Positions 1 through 6,687 of a stretch of 25,042 nt of DNA are shown here, in pieces. How positions within the stretch are numbered: position 1 is the stretch's first letter; every line of letters begins with the position of its first letter. The DNA comes from Flavobacteriales bacterium (GTDB lineage: Bacteria > Bacteroidota > Bacteroidia > Flavobacteriales_E > Vicingaceae). The notes under the pieces were generated by a model. It had not been told where the DNA came from, searched no databases, and saw nothing but the letters and a program-made list of their open reading frames with translations. The DNA lies in assembly GCA_002402165.1 (NCBI GenBank), contig NVVI01000006.1, positions 81,387 through 106,428 on the forward strand, written 5' to 3'. A program made the translations under genes and the position numbers.

Positions 1-594
1 CACTTTTAACACCTTCATTTCAATTACGCCTGACTCAAGCTTGGTAATTTCATCCAAATCTTCTATCAACACAATCATTCTGTCAACACTTTTTGTTGCT
101 TTTTTCAAATAATCAACATTAATACTTGGGTCTTCTAATCCTCCTTCTAAAAGAGTTAATAAATAACCTTGTATATTAAAAATGGGTGTTTTTAATTCGT
201 GAGAAACATTTCCAACAAACTCTCTTCGATAGTTTTCCAAGCCTTTTAATCGCTCAATTTCCTTCTTGTTGAGTTTATCCCAATTTTCAACCTCTTCTTT
301 AACCTCAGTTAATACGTTTGTGTTTAGATTAAACTCTTTTGCTTTTTCTCCAGTGGTTAATTTTAGGTTGTGGATGGTTTTATAGATTAATTTTATTTTT
401 CTATAAATAAATCGCTCCACTGCTATTCGGAAGCCAATATAAGAAGCCACAAAAGCTATTGGGAAAACAGTGTATAACAACACCCAATTAAATTCTCCTG
501 TAAAATAATCAACTACAGAAACAATAATAGTAACAGCTACTGCCACTATAAAAGAAATTCTGAGGGCTATTCCATTGGGGGTTAGGTCTTTCAT
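1..594 (-). CDS. phoR: PhoR-like sensor histidine kinase (3' part beyond window)
   Basis: This is the N-terminal 198 codons of a membrane sensor kinase; the reading frame runs off the left edge of the window. Two hydrophobic segments (about residues 11-31 and 37-55) form an N-terminal membrane hairpin with almost no periplasmic loop. A short linker leads to a HisKA dimerisation helix whose H-box reads FVGNVSHELKTP, with the phospho-accepting histidine at residue 132. The ATPase domain lies outside the window. The gene follows a PhoB-like regulator on the same strand after 65 bp, and both sit behind phosphate transport genes, so a role in phosphate sensing is inferred. The sequence around the H-box (INIQGY/LLTLLEGGLED style) resembles the kinases annotated PhoR in Flavobacteriia. 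The start is the first ATG after the gap, giving the usual short cytoplasmic N-terminus. The family is certain; the phosphate assignment rests on context. Confidence 0.85.
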   Translation of the reverse strand, partial: MKDLTPNGIALRISFIVAVAVTIIVSVVDYFTGEFNWVLLYTVFPIAFVASYIGFRIAVERFIYRKIKLIYKTIHNLKLTTGEKAKEFNLNTNVLTEVKEEVENWDKLNKKEIERLKGLENYRREFVGNVSHELKTPIFNIQGYLLTLLEGGLEDPSINVDYLKKATKSVDRMIVLIEDLDEITKLESGVIEMKVLKV

Positions 595-628
595 TTGGGT
601 AAATGTAGGGTTTCTTTTAATAAAACAG

Positions 629-649
629 ATTCTCCATCAAGCTGAGAAT
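629..649 (-). repeat. Intergenic hairpin resembling a dispersed Bacteroidota palindromic repeat
   Basis: Perfect 6-bp arms ATTCTC (629-634) and GAGAAT (644-649) flank a 9-nt loop in the gap between the regulator and the kinase. Read on the minus strand the element begins GTCATTCT and ends GAGAATCT. That pattern recalls the GTCATTCTgAGC...GAAGAATCT intergenic repeats that are common in Bacteroidota genomes. Only one copy is present in this window, so membership of a repeat family is inferred from memory. It could also modulate expression of the downstream kinase. Confidence 0.45.
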
Positions 650-659
650 GACAATTTTA

Positions 660-1337
660 TTATGATTCAAATTTATACCCTACTCCTTTAATGGTTTTTA
701 TACAATCGTCTCCTAATTTTTCTCTCAATTTTCTGATGTGAACATCTATGGTTCTATCTCCTACAATAACGCCCCCCCCCCAAACACGTTCTAAAATTAC
801 ATCCCGCGTAAAGACTTTTCTAGGCTTAGAAATTAATAAAGCCAATAGCTCAAATTCTTTTTTAGGAAAGGTAAGCTCTTCTCCTTCTTTATATACCAAG
901 TATTTTTCTCTGTCTATTTTAATGCTTCCTTCTTGTTCATTAACATTTATCTCTTCTGCTCCAGATTTTCTCCTTAAAATTGCTTTCACTCTGCTTACTA
1001 ATAATCTTGGTTTTATGGGTTTGGTAATGTAATCATCCGCCCCCGCATCAAACCCTGCTACTTGAGAGTAATCTTCTCCCCTTGCGCTTAAAAAAGCAAT
1101 TAGCGTGTTTTTGATCGAGTCTGTTTCTCTAATTTCTTGACATATTTCTATGCCGTCCATTTCTGGCATCATTACATCTAAAATAATTAAATCTGGTTTG
1201 ATTGTTTTGGCTATTTCTATAGCCTTCCTCCCGCTAGTTGTAGTGGTAACATCATAGCCCTCTTTAGATAGATTGTACCCTAAAAATTCGAGAATCTCTG
1301 GCTCATCGTCAACTAATAATATTTTCTCGTTGCCCAT
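660..1337 (-). CDS. phoB: OmpR/PhoB-family response regulator
   Basis: A 225-residue two-domain response regulator that should bind DNA when phosphorylated by the kinase downstream. The receiver domain (about 4-118) has the acidic pair D10/D11, phospho-acceptor D54 in the IILDVMMPEMDG strand, and the conserved K106 in YITKP. The winged-helix domain (about 130-224) ends with the typical VGDRTIDVHIRKLREKLG recognition region. It lies 34 bp behind the Na/Pi cotransporter gene and 65 bp ahead of the kinase, all on one strand, so it is probably PhoB of the phosphate regulon. Oddity: codons 186-189 (W-G-G-G) contain an uninterrupted run of ten G on the coding strand (772-781 on the plus strand). 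Relatives usually have WGND-type residues here. A one-base slip would remove the recognition helix. The length is normal for the family. Confidence 0.9.
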   Translation of the reverse strand: MGNEKILLVDDEPEILEFLGYNLSKEGYDVTTTTSGRKAIEIAKTIKPDLIILDVMMPEMDGIEICQEIRETDSIKNTLIAFLSARGEDYSQVAGFDAGADDYITKPIKPRLLVSRVKAILRRKSGAEEINVNEQEGSIKIDREKYLVYKEGEELTFPKKEFELLALLISKPRKVFTRDVILERVWGGGVIVGDRTIDVHIRKLREKLGDDCIKTIKGVGYKFES

Positions 1338-1371
1338 CTTTAAGATAACAGACTATAAAAATACAATAGTT

Positions 1372-3069
1372 TTAGTGTTCTCCTGTAATTCCTTCCGTAA
1401 CATTTATAGTGTGATCTCCTACTTTCTCCAAAGAATTGAATAAATCAGAGTAAATAGCTGCACTTTGAAAATTATAATCTCCTTTTTCTACACTTACAAA
1501 ATGTTCTTTTCTAATGGTTTTTCTAAACTTATTAAGTGCTTCTTCTTGCTCCTTAGCCCTGTCCATTCTTACTGCGCTATAGCTACTTGAACTCAAGTTA
1601 CGACACATTACCTCAAGGTTGGTTTGCACCATTTCAAACATATCCATAATATTTTTTCGTTGCTCTGGTGTAAACCAGACTTTCCCTTCAAATTTTCGCT
1701 CTAACCCTTTCGACATCTGATAATAAATGTCTCCGATTCGTTCTAAATCTCCTACTATACTTAGCATCCCTCTAATTCGAATTGATGTGGATTCACTCAT
1801 TTCTCCTTCAGACACTTTTGCTAAGTAATCGGCCACATCATGCTCCATTCTATCTGTAATATCTTCGTATTTTTCAATTCTTGCCAGTAATTTGCTTACA
1901 TTTTTAGCTTCTCGTTCTGTAACTAAGTCTTTTACAAAGCCATTCATTTTTAATACCCTTTCCCCAAAGTTTGCCACTTCTTTTTGTGCTTCTAAAATAG
2001 ACATATCGGGCGTTGCCATAATTCCCGTACTAATGTGTTCTAAATGATATATTTCATCCATTTCTCCTTTCGATTTAACCAATCTAATTGCCGTTTTAAC
2101 CAACTGGGGAACAAACCAAATCATAATGGCCACATTTAAAAAGTTAAAAGTGGTATGGAAAATTGCTAATCCCATTGGCGCTCCTTCTGCCGTGTATGGA
2201 TCTGCAACATGAAGAATGTTTTCTGCAATCCAGCTAACCCCATGCAAAACAGGTGTAAATGAAATTAATAACACCATCCAGGTTACGCCTATAATATTAA
2301 ACATGGAGTGAATTCTTGCGGAGCGTTTTGCATGAACATTTCCTGCAAGAGAAGCTAGTTCAGCTGTAATTGTCGTTCCTATGTTTTCTCCTAAAATCAT
2401 TGCCGCAGCAACTTCAAAAGGAATAATTCCACTAAAACATAAGGTCTGTGTTAATGCCATTGAAGCACTAGATGATTGCACAATAATTGTCAACAACGTT
2501 CCTACTAAGATGAAAAACAAGTTGCTCAATAATCCCATATCAGCATACTCTCCTAAAAAGTGTAATACCTCAGGGTTGTTTTTAACATCAGGCACTGCGT
2601 GTTTTAGCTCAGATAACCCCCAAAACAAAATTGCAAAACCAACAACAAACTCACCAATGTATTTTATTTTTGCTTTTTTGAAAAACAACATTGGAACTCC
2701 AAAAGCCAAAAGAGGCAACGCCATTGAAGCCATGCTTACTTTAAACCCTAAAATAGCAACCAGCCAACCTGTTATTGTTGTTCCAATGTTTGCTCCTAAC
2801 ATTATTCCTGCAGATTCCACCAAAGAAAGCAGCCCAGCATTTACAAAGCTTACTGCCATTACGGTACTTGCAGAAGAAGATTGCACTAAACACGTTACTA
2901 AAAAACCCGTTAATACTCCCATATAACGGTTTCTGGTCATCATGCTTAAAATTCTTCTCAAACTACCTCCTGCGGCTTTTTGAATGCCCTCGCTCATTAT
3001 TTTCATCCCATAGATGAAAAAACCAAGTGCTCCAATTAGTTTTAGTACGTCTATAAATCCAAATTCCAT
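1372..3069 (-). CDS. Na/Pi cotransporter family protein with C-terminal PhoU-like domain
   Basis: A 565-residue inner-membrane sodium-dependent phosphate transporter of the NptA/YjbB type. The membrane part (about 1-335) contains the two inverted repeats of the family, each with a QSSSAS motif (residues 63-68 and 198-203), and G-N-IGTTIT segments near 92-100 and 228-234. The C-terminal part (about 355-560) is helical and resembles PhoU, the regulatory domain often fused to these carriers. It is preceded by a porin gene and followed by the PhoB/PhoR pair, all co-oriented. Its own promoter region holds a TAGCTTTG -7 element and a Pho-box-like direct repeat, so it can probably be induced separately from the porin. 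The length matches other fused NptA proteins. Family assignment is strong; direct demonstration of phosphate as substrate is not possible from sequence. Confidence 0.92.
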   Translation of the reverse strand: MEFGFIDVLKLIGALGFFIYGMKIMSEGIQKAAGGSLRRILSMMTRNRYMGVLTGFLVTCLVQSSSASTVMAVSFVNAGLLSLVESAGIMLGANIGTTITGWLVAILGFKVSMASMALPLLAFGVPMLFFKKAKIKYIGEFVVGFAILFWGLSELKHAVPDVKNNPEVLHFLGEYADMGLLSNLFFILVGTLLTIIVQSSSASMALTQTLCFSGIIPFEVAAAMILGENIGTTITAELASLAGNVHAKRSARIHSMFNIIGVTWMVLLISFTPVLHGVSWIAENILHVADPYTAEGAPMGLAIFHTTFNFLNVAIMIWFVPQLVKTAIRLVKSKGEMDEIYHLEHISTGIMATPDMSILEAQKEVANFGERVLKMNGFVKDLVTEREAKNVSKLLARIEKYEDITDRMEHDVADYLAKVSEGEMSESTSIRIRGMLSIVGDLERIGDIYYQMSKGLERKFEGKVWFTPEQRKNIMDMFEMVQTNLEVMCRNLSSSSYSAVRMDRAKEQEEALNKFRKTIRKEHFVSVEKGDYNFQSAAIYSDLFNSLEKVGDHTINVTEGITGEH

Positions 3070-3092
3070 AATTATCTTTTTTTAATTCCCCA

Positions 3093-3100
3093 CAAAGCTA
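3093..3100 (-). promoter_or_regulatory. Bacteroidota -7 element for the Na/Pi cotransporter gene
   Basis: On the minus strand this reads TAGCTTTG, an exact match to the Bacteroidota -7 consensus TAnnTTTG, 23 bp upstream of the start codon. No TTG-type -33 element is found at the usual 19-bp spacing, as expected for an activator-dependent promoter. The Pho-box-like repeat begins 32 bp further upstream. Confidence 0.55.
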
Positions 3101-3131
3101 TCCTAGATGTTTTTTTGTTGGGCTTTTTCTA

Positions 3132-3149
3132 TGTTAAGCTTGTGTTAAG
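3132..3149 (-). promoter_or_regulatory. Pho-box-like PhoB site upstream of the Na/Pi cotransporter
   Basis: Two perfect 7-bp direct repeats separated by 4 bp, reading CTTAACA-CAAG-CTTAACA on the coding strand. An 11-bp period with a 4-bp spacer is the known geometry of PhoB tandem sites in enterobacteria, although the base sequence differs. An almost identical element occurs upstream of the porin. The site lies between the porin stop codon and the transporter start. PhoB binding is inferred. Confidence 0.6.
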
Positions 3150-3153
3150 TCTT

Positions 3154-4359
3154 TTAAAAGTGCAAATCAAACTGCAAGCGATACATTAGCTCGCTATCTG
3201 TACTTTTGTTTTCTGTTAAATAACTAATATCGCTTTGTACTTTTAGCTTGTGTCCTTTAAAATATTTTGAAATTCCAAAAGTATATTGTGTTTGCAATTC
3301 TTTTCCGGTAACATTCTTATCTAAAGTAATAGCCGTATATCTTCCTGCTACCTCCCAGTTCTTTTTAAATAAATATCCCATTTGAAAATTCATCCCTTTT
3401 CCAACAGCAACAACATCTCCTGTTTTTGTTCCATCAATGTTCATCGCACTATCTTGTGCTGCTGTCCTTAAAGCGTATTCCGCCATTAAAGAAAAGCCCT
3501 TGTATTTAAACATCATATCAGCAAAAATGGTTGTAACATCTGTTTCAAAGTAACCTGCATCATTTTCCATGTAGCTTCCTTGATTACTTTTTGTCTTTAC
3601 TGCCCTATTGTGTACATCATATGTTCCTCCCAAAGCAAGCTTGGGCTTTTGCTCCCTTTTTATATCTCCCTCAACGTAATCCCCTTTACTTGCAAACTTT
3701 CCGAAAGGAAGAATTTCTATTCTACTTGTGTATTGATACCCTCCTAAATTGGCATCAGTCACATTTCTTCCTTCTCCTTGAGAAACAGAGAAAGCTTCTT
3801 TTACAATAAAGCTTTTACCTAATGTAAAGTAATGCCTTAATTGTCCACCCATGTCTCTATCTATATTAAAATTAGAGTTTAATTTAGATCTATTTACTAG
3901 CTGTAAATTAGCCGAAGAAACAACTCGCTCTCTGTTTCCTGGTAATTTAGTTTGCCCTGCCCAAAGTGTAAAATTTTTGTAAAAATTCCACTTTATAACT
4001 GCGTCTAATATCAATCTTGGAGCATTTTTAGTGTGAACTGATGCTCCAGAAACATCTCTATTAGTTAGGCCCAGTTCGATTTTATACTTTAGTTTTGGAC
4101 TAAATGCAAACCCTCCAAACTTTAGTCTAGCCCTCCTTATTAAAAATTGACCCTGTCCTGTTCCAATTCCTGTAGAATCGTTAACATTCCACTTGCTGAT
4201 ATAAAGAGATTGCATTCTAATAGCAAATTTCATACTATAAGAATTATCTCTCGCTATCACATTGTATAACCCTTCCCCAAAAGTGTTGTTGGTTGTGTCT
4301 TGTGCAAAAGAAAACAATGTAACTCCAAGTCCAATTAACAGTAAATTAAATTTCTTCAT
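3154..4359 (-). CDS. Outer-membrane porin, phosphate-selective OprO/OprP-like
   Basis: A 401-residue protein with an N-terminal signal peptide (hydrophobic core about 5-17, ending FSFAQ) followed by alternating aromatic/polar beta-strand sequence and a C-terminal LQFDLHF strand typical of outer-membrane barrels. Phrases such as RRARLKFGG and LKYKIELGL, and a stretch of conserved Trp, Gly and Arg near 60-140, resemble the OprO/OprP porin family of Bacteroidota. It is the first gene of a minus-strand block with a Na/Pi cotransporter and PhoB/PhoR, so phosphate or polyphosphate passage across the outer membrane is the likely role. Its upstream region has a -7 element and an extended Pho-box-like array. 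Substrate specificity is inferred from context. The barrel assignment itself is reasonably secure. Confidence 0.8.
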   Translation of the reverse strand: MKKFNLLLIGLGVTLFSFAQDTTNNTFGEGLYNVIARDNSYSMKFAIRMQSLYISKWNVNDSTGIGTGQGQFLIRRARLKFGGFAFSPKLKYKIELGLTNRDVSGASVHTKNAPRLILDAVIKWNFYKNFTLWAGQTKLPGNRERVVSSANLQLVNRSKLNSNFNIDRDMGGQLRHYFTLGKSFIVKEAFSVSQGEGRNVTDANLGGYQYTSRIEILPFGKFASKGDYVEGDIKREQKPKLALGGTYDVHNRAVKTKSNQGSYMENDAGYFETDVTTIFADMMFKYKGFSLMAEYALRTAAQDSAMNIDGTKTGDVVAVGKGMNFQMGYLFKKNWEVAGRYTAITLDKNVTGKELQTQYTFGISKYFKGHKLKVQSDISYLTENKSTDSELMYRLQFDLHF

Positions 4360-4400
4360 TTCTTTTAGTTAATGTTATCTGTTTAATAATTTAAACAACA

Positions 4401-4408
4401 CAAAAATA
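4401..4408 (-). promoter_or_regulatory. Candidate -7 element for the porin gene
   Basis: On the minus strand this reads TATTTTTG, which fits TAnnTTTG, 41 bp upstream of the porin ATG. No TTG is present at -33 spacing. Half-sites of the Pho-box-like array begin 21, 43 and 54 bp upstream, in phase with those of the transporter promoter (32 and 43 bp). Confidence 0.45.
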
Positions 4409-4428
4409 TATGGCAAAAGCAAATAAGA

Positions 4429-4468
4429 TGTTATGATATATTTATTGCTATGTTAAGTTTGTGTTAAC
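4429..4468 (-). promoter_or_regulatory. Pho-box-like array upstream of the porin
   Basis: Strong half-sites at 4451-4457 and 4462-4468 read GTTAACA-CAAA-CTTAACA on the coding strand. A third, CATAACA (4429-4435), lies exactly two 11-bp periods away, with a degenerate unit at 4440-4446. The core of 18 bp differs by only two bases from the element at 3132-3149. The shared sequence, 11-bp period and location before two phosphate-uptake genes support a common regulator, presumably the PhoB encoded downstream. Confidence 0.6.
4454..4461 (+). promoter_or_regulatory. Possible -7 element for the VOC gene, inside the Pho-box-like array
   Basis: On the plus strand TAAGTTTG fits the TAnnTTTG consensus and lies 88 bp upstream of the VOC start codon. 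It is embedded in the strongest pair of Pho half-sites, so binding there could block it. The match could equally be a by-product of the repeat sequence. Confidence 0.25.
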
Positions 4469-4549
4469 ACAACAAAAGTGTTACAATCATTTTTATTTCT
4501 TTATTATTTTCTTTTCTTTATAACGTATAAACCATTAAACTTAAAAAAG

Positions 4550-4978
4550 ATGAGGCACCCAGCTATTCAGTGGATTCAAATTCCAGCGAAAAACTTAAAT
4601 CGTGCAGCTTCATTTTATGAAAATGTTTTTGATGCTTCTTTTTTCTTTGAAAAACTAAATGAAATTCCACATGCTATTTTTAAAGAAAATAAAGGTAAAG
4701 AAGAGTTTGTTCATGGTGCTATTATTGAAATAAAAAACTGGAAAAACATAGGCTGTGGTCCTGTTTTATTTTTTGATGCTACTGGAGATTTTGAAACTAT
4801 TATGGATTTAATCAAAGAAAATGGCGGAGAAATTACTCACGAGAAAACGTTAATTAGAAGTAAAGAAAGCGGCTCTTCTTTCACTATTCCTAATACCTAT
4901 ATTGACAATAAACCTGGGTACTATGCTCATTTTAGAGATTCTGAAGGAAACAAAATGGGTTTATATGGAACTAATTAG
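4550..4978 (+). CDS. VOC (glyoxalase/bleomycin resistance) family protein
   Basis: A 142-residue cytoplasmic protein with the paired beta-alpha-beta-beta-beta modules of the vicinal-oxygen-chelate fold. The first module begins AIQWIQIPAKNLNRAASFYENVF, the typical opening strand and helix. The second ends PGYYAHFRDSEGNKMGLYGTN, the usual metal-site strand with its Glu/Asn neighbourhood. Members catalyse glyoxalase-like or dioxygenase reactions or bind antibiotics; nothing here fixes the substrate. The ATG at 4550 was chosen over an upstream GTG (4478) because the extension is a run of Phe, Leu and Tyr unrelated to the fold and because family members start just before the first beta strand. It diverges from the porin and its 3' end overlaps the convergent small membrane protein gene by 8 bp. 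Confidence 0.85.
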   Translation: MRHPAIQWIQIPAKNLNRAASFYENVFDASFFFEKLNEIPHAIFKENKGKEEFVHGAIIEIKNWKNIGCGPVLFFDATGDFETIMDLIKENGGEITHEKTLIRSKESGSSFTIPNTYIDNKPGYYAHFRDSEGNKMGLYGTN

Positions 4979-5213
4979 TTTGTTCTTTTTTTTGAATTTC
5001 CTTTCCTTTTTCCTGTTTATCAGAATAATAAATTAAGAAAGTAATAACCAGCAAGAGAAACAAGAAAAAATAAAACTTTTTTTGTTTGTAAACAGGCCTT
5101 TTAGTAATCATTTTATGCTTACTCAAAAGACTTTCTAAATTCTCTTTTTTTACAACCTGTCGCTTAGAGAGCTCCTTTCTGTTTACTATAATTATATTTT
5201 TTTCTTTTGGCAT
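4971..5213 (-). CDS. Small single-pass membrane protein next to a sigma factor
   Basis: An 80-residue protein of unknown family. Residues 1-45 are highly basic (many Lys and Arg), residues 46-64 form one transmembrane helix (FYFFLFLLLVITFLIYY), and the last 16 residues are charged. The positive-inside rule puts the N-terminus in the cytoplasm. The gene follows the ECF-type sigma factor after 16 bp on the same strand, so the two are almost certainly cotranscribed. That position is where anti-sigma factors are often found, but there is no zinc-binding or anti-sigma motif and the cytoplasmic part is very short. Its 3' end overlaps the VOC gene by 8 bp. It is a believable gene because of its clean topology and operon placement; function is unknown. 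Confidence 0.65.
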   Translation of the reverse strand: MPKEKNIIIVNRKELSKRQVVKKENLESLLSKHKMITKRPVYKQKKFYFFLFLLLVITFLIYYSDKQEKGKEIQKKEQTN

Positions 5214-5229
5214 CTTTCTTTCTGTAAAA

Positions 5230-5781
5230 TTACAACATGTTTTTCTTCATTTCTTTAAGCACCCTATATGTTCTAACTTTTGCGTTATTTTCGGTAATGT
5301 TTAACACCTCTCCTATTTCTTTAAAAGATCTTTTTTCAAAAAATCTCAATTCAATCAAGGATAATTTTTCTGGACTTAAAAAACTAAGTGTTTCTAAAAG
5401 TTTATTTCTCTTTTCCTCATCAAAAGAGTTTCCTGTTTCTTCAATTATTTCTTTAATGTTATTTTCGTCAAGATTTACAGTTCTTTTACTTTTTGTTTTT
5501 CTGTAGTGTTGATTTACTTCGTTTAGAGCAATTCTATATAACCAAGAAGAAAAAGGATGCCCTCTAAACTCATACTTATTTAAGTTTACAAGTGCCTTTA
5601 AAAAAACCTGAGAAGTTATGTCTGCGGCATCATCTTGATTATCCATTCTCTGATAAACAAAGCGAAAAATTTGTTCATGATATTTTTTATATATAGGAGC
5701 AAAGTATTTGCTGTTTTTTTTGGCAAAATTTATCAAATCTTTCTCCGATTTAATATTCCTATTTTTATTAAAAGTTGACAT
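5230..5781 (-). CDS. RNA polymerase sigma-70 family (ECF-type) sigma factor
   Basis: A 183-residue alternative sigma factor. Region 2 (about 27-95) contains FAPIYKKYHEQIFRFVYQRMDNQDDAADITSQVFLKAL and FSSWLYRIALNEVNQHYRK, the core-binding and -10-recognition helices of ECF sigmas. Region 4 (about 128-180) has the helix-turn-helix LSLIELRFFEKRSFKEIGEVLNITENNAKVRTYRVLKEM. The linker is Asp/Glu/Asn-rich. It lies downstream of rpiB on the same strand and upstream of a small membrane protein. A terminator hairpin with a T6 tract ends one base before the ATG, an unusual arrangement that suggests read-through control or a promoter inside the hairpin region. No recognisable anti-sigma gene is adjacent. 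Family certain; target genes unknown. Confidence 0.92.
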   Translation of the reverse strand: MSTFNKNRNIKSEKDLINFAKKNSKYFAPIYKKYHEQIFRFVYQRMDNQDDAADITSQVFLKALVNLNKYEFRGHPFSSWLYRIALNEVNQHYRKTKSKRTVNLDENNIKEIIEETGNSFDEEKRNKLLETLSFLSPEKLSLIELRFFEKRSFKEIGEVLNITENNAKVRTYRVLKEMKKNML

Positions 5782-5782
5782 T

Positions 5783-5810
5783 AAAAAAGCGTTCTATAAT
5801 AGTAGAACGC
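5783..5810 (-). terminator. Rho-independent terminator after rpiB, abutting the sigma start codon
   Basis: On the minus strand GCGTTCTA pairs with TAGAACGC (8-bp perfect stem, plus-strand arms 5789-5796 and 5803-5810, 6-nt loop), directly followed by TTTTTT (5788-5783). It is well placed to end rpiB transcription, 25 bp after the stop codon. Only one base separates the T-tract from the sigma factor ATG. Confidence 0.8.
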
Positions 5811-5835
5811 GTAAATTGAAAAAAGTAACATAATA

Positions 5836-6279
5836 TTATTCTTGGCAACTTATTTTATTAACTCTAAAAGCATGTCTTCCTCCTTCAAATTCTGTTTTCA
5901 AAAAGACATCTACACAACCCAACGCGACACTTTCTTCTATATATCTTGCCGGTAAAGCAATAATATTTGCATCATTATGTAAGCGTGCCATTTCTGCAAT
6001 ATCTTCTCTCCAGCAAAGTGCAGATCTTATTTCTTGATGTTTATTTGCAGCCATGTTAATGCCGTTTCCACTTCCGCATATTAATATACCTAAATCAGCC
6101 TTTTTCCTTTCTATTGCAACAGCAACAGCATGTGCAAAGTCTGGATAATCAGTTCTATCTTCAGAAAATGGTCCAAAATCTTCAAATACAATTTGCTTTT
6201 CGATAAGATATTTCTTTACTTTTTCTTTAAGGTTATAACCAGCATGATCACTTCCTATTGCTATTTTAATTTCTTTCAT
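5836..6279 (-). CDS. rpiB: Ribose-5-phosphate isomerase B
   Basis: A 147-residue RpiB/LacAB-type sugar-phosphate isomerase, interconverting ribose-5-phosphate and ribulose-5-phosphate in the non-oxidative pentose phosphate pathway in the cytoplasm. The N-terminus carries the diagnostic GSDHAGYNLK motif, the centre has ILICGSGNGINMAANK with the active-site cysteine and anion-binding glycines, and RSALCWREDIAEMARLHNDANIIALPARYI forms the second half of the site. The ATG at 6279 was preferred to an in-frame ATG 27 bp upstream because the family begins with a Lys-Ile-Ala-Ile-Gly-Ser strand right after the initiator. It is followed by a strong terminator. Length and motifs are normal for the family. 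Confidence 0.95.
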   Translation of the reverse strand: MKEIKIAIGSDHAGYNLKEKVKKYLIEKQIVFEDFGPFSEDRTDYPDFAHAVAVAIERKKADLGILICGSGNGINMAANKHQEIRSALCWREDIAEMARLHNDANIIALPARYIEESVALGCVDVFLKTEFEGGRHAFRVNKISCQE

Positions 6280-6446
6280 TTTTGTGTTTTTAGTTATCAA
6301 CATCAATAATTTTTAATTTAACTAAAATGCTGAAAATTAACACTCTAAAATTAACCATAACTTGTTGAAAAGAATGGTTAGTTGTTATTAATAATAAAAT
6401 AAAATATTAGGAATTATCAATTAAAAAGTTAATGCTATTTTCCTTT

Positions 6447-6536
6447 TTAAAAAACAACTTTTTTATTTTTTATTTTAATACATCTTTCAAACAAGTAATA
6501 AACTTTATTTGTTATTAAAAAAACAACTTTTTATTA
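6447..6536. repeat. Pair of A-tract/CAAC/T-tract direct repeats
   Basis: Two near-identical units, each TTAAAAAACAACTTTTTTATT-like (centred at 6456 and 6525, offset 69 bp), lie in the AT-rich gap. Each joins an A-tract to a T-tract through CAAC. The offset is not far from a whole number of helical turns, but the surrounding sequence is so AT-rich that chance similarity cannot be ruled out. Confidence 0.35.
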
Positions 6537-6673
6537 AATTATTATTAATGAACATGTTGTTAATTAATTTGTTAATTTGTGTTTTACAGTCATTTAAAAG
6601 AATAATAAATGTTAATTTACCTTTATAACTTTTAATAAATTAAAAATGCAAGAAAACAAATTATTAATTTTAA

Positions 6674-6687
6674 ACTGTTTTAACAGT
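6674..6687. promoter_or_regulatory. Inverted repeat upstream of the LytTR cassette
   Basis: ACTGTT-TT-AACAGT is a perfect 6-bp inverted repeat with a 2-bp centre, ending 51 bp before the GTG of the repeat-protein gene. The minus-strand half contains ACAGTTTAA, similar to ACAGTTAAG-type sites bound by LytTR regulators such as AgrA. Autoregulation by the LytTR protein of the cassette is a guess. Confidence 0.3.

Noticed and set aside
748..1032. Plus-strand open frame opposite the PhoB-like regulator
   Set aside because: It lies entirely within a well-supported gene on the other strand and shows no domain pattern.
4478..4549. N-terminal extension of the VOC protein from a GTG
   Set aside because: The added residues are hydrophobic low complexity, unlike the family start, and overlap the promoter region.
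6558..6576. Direct repeat TGTTAAT-N5-TGTTAAT as a third Pho box
   Set aside because: The period is 12 bp instead of 11, and the surrounding sequence is so AT-rich that such matches are expected by chance.
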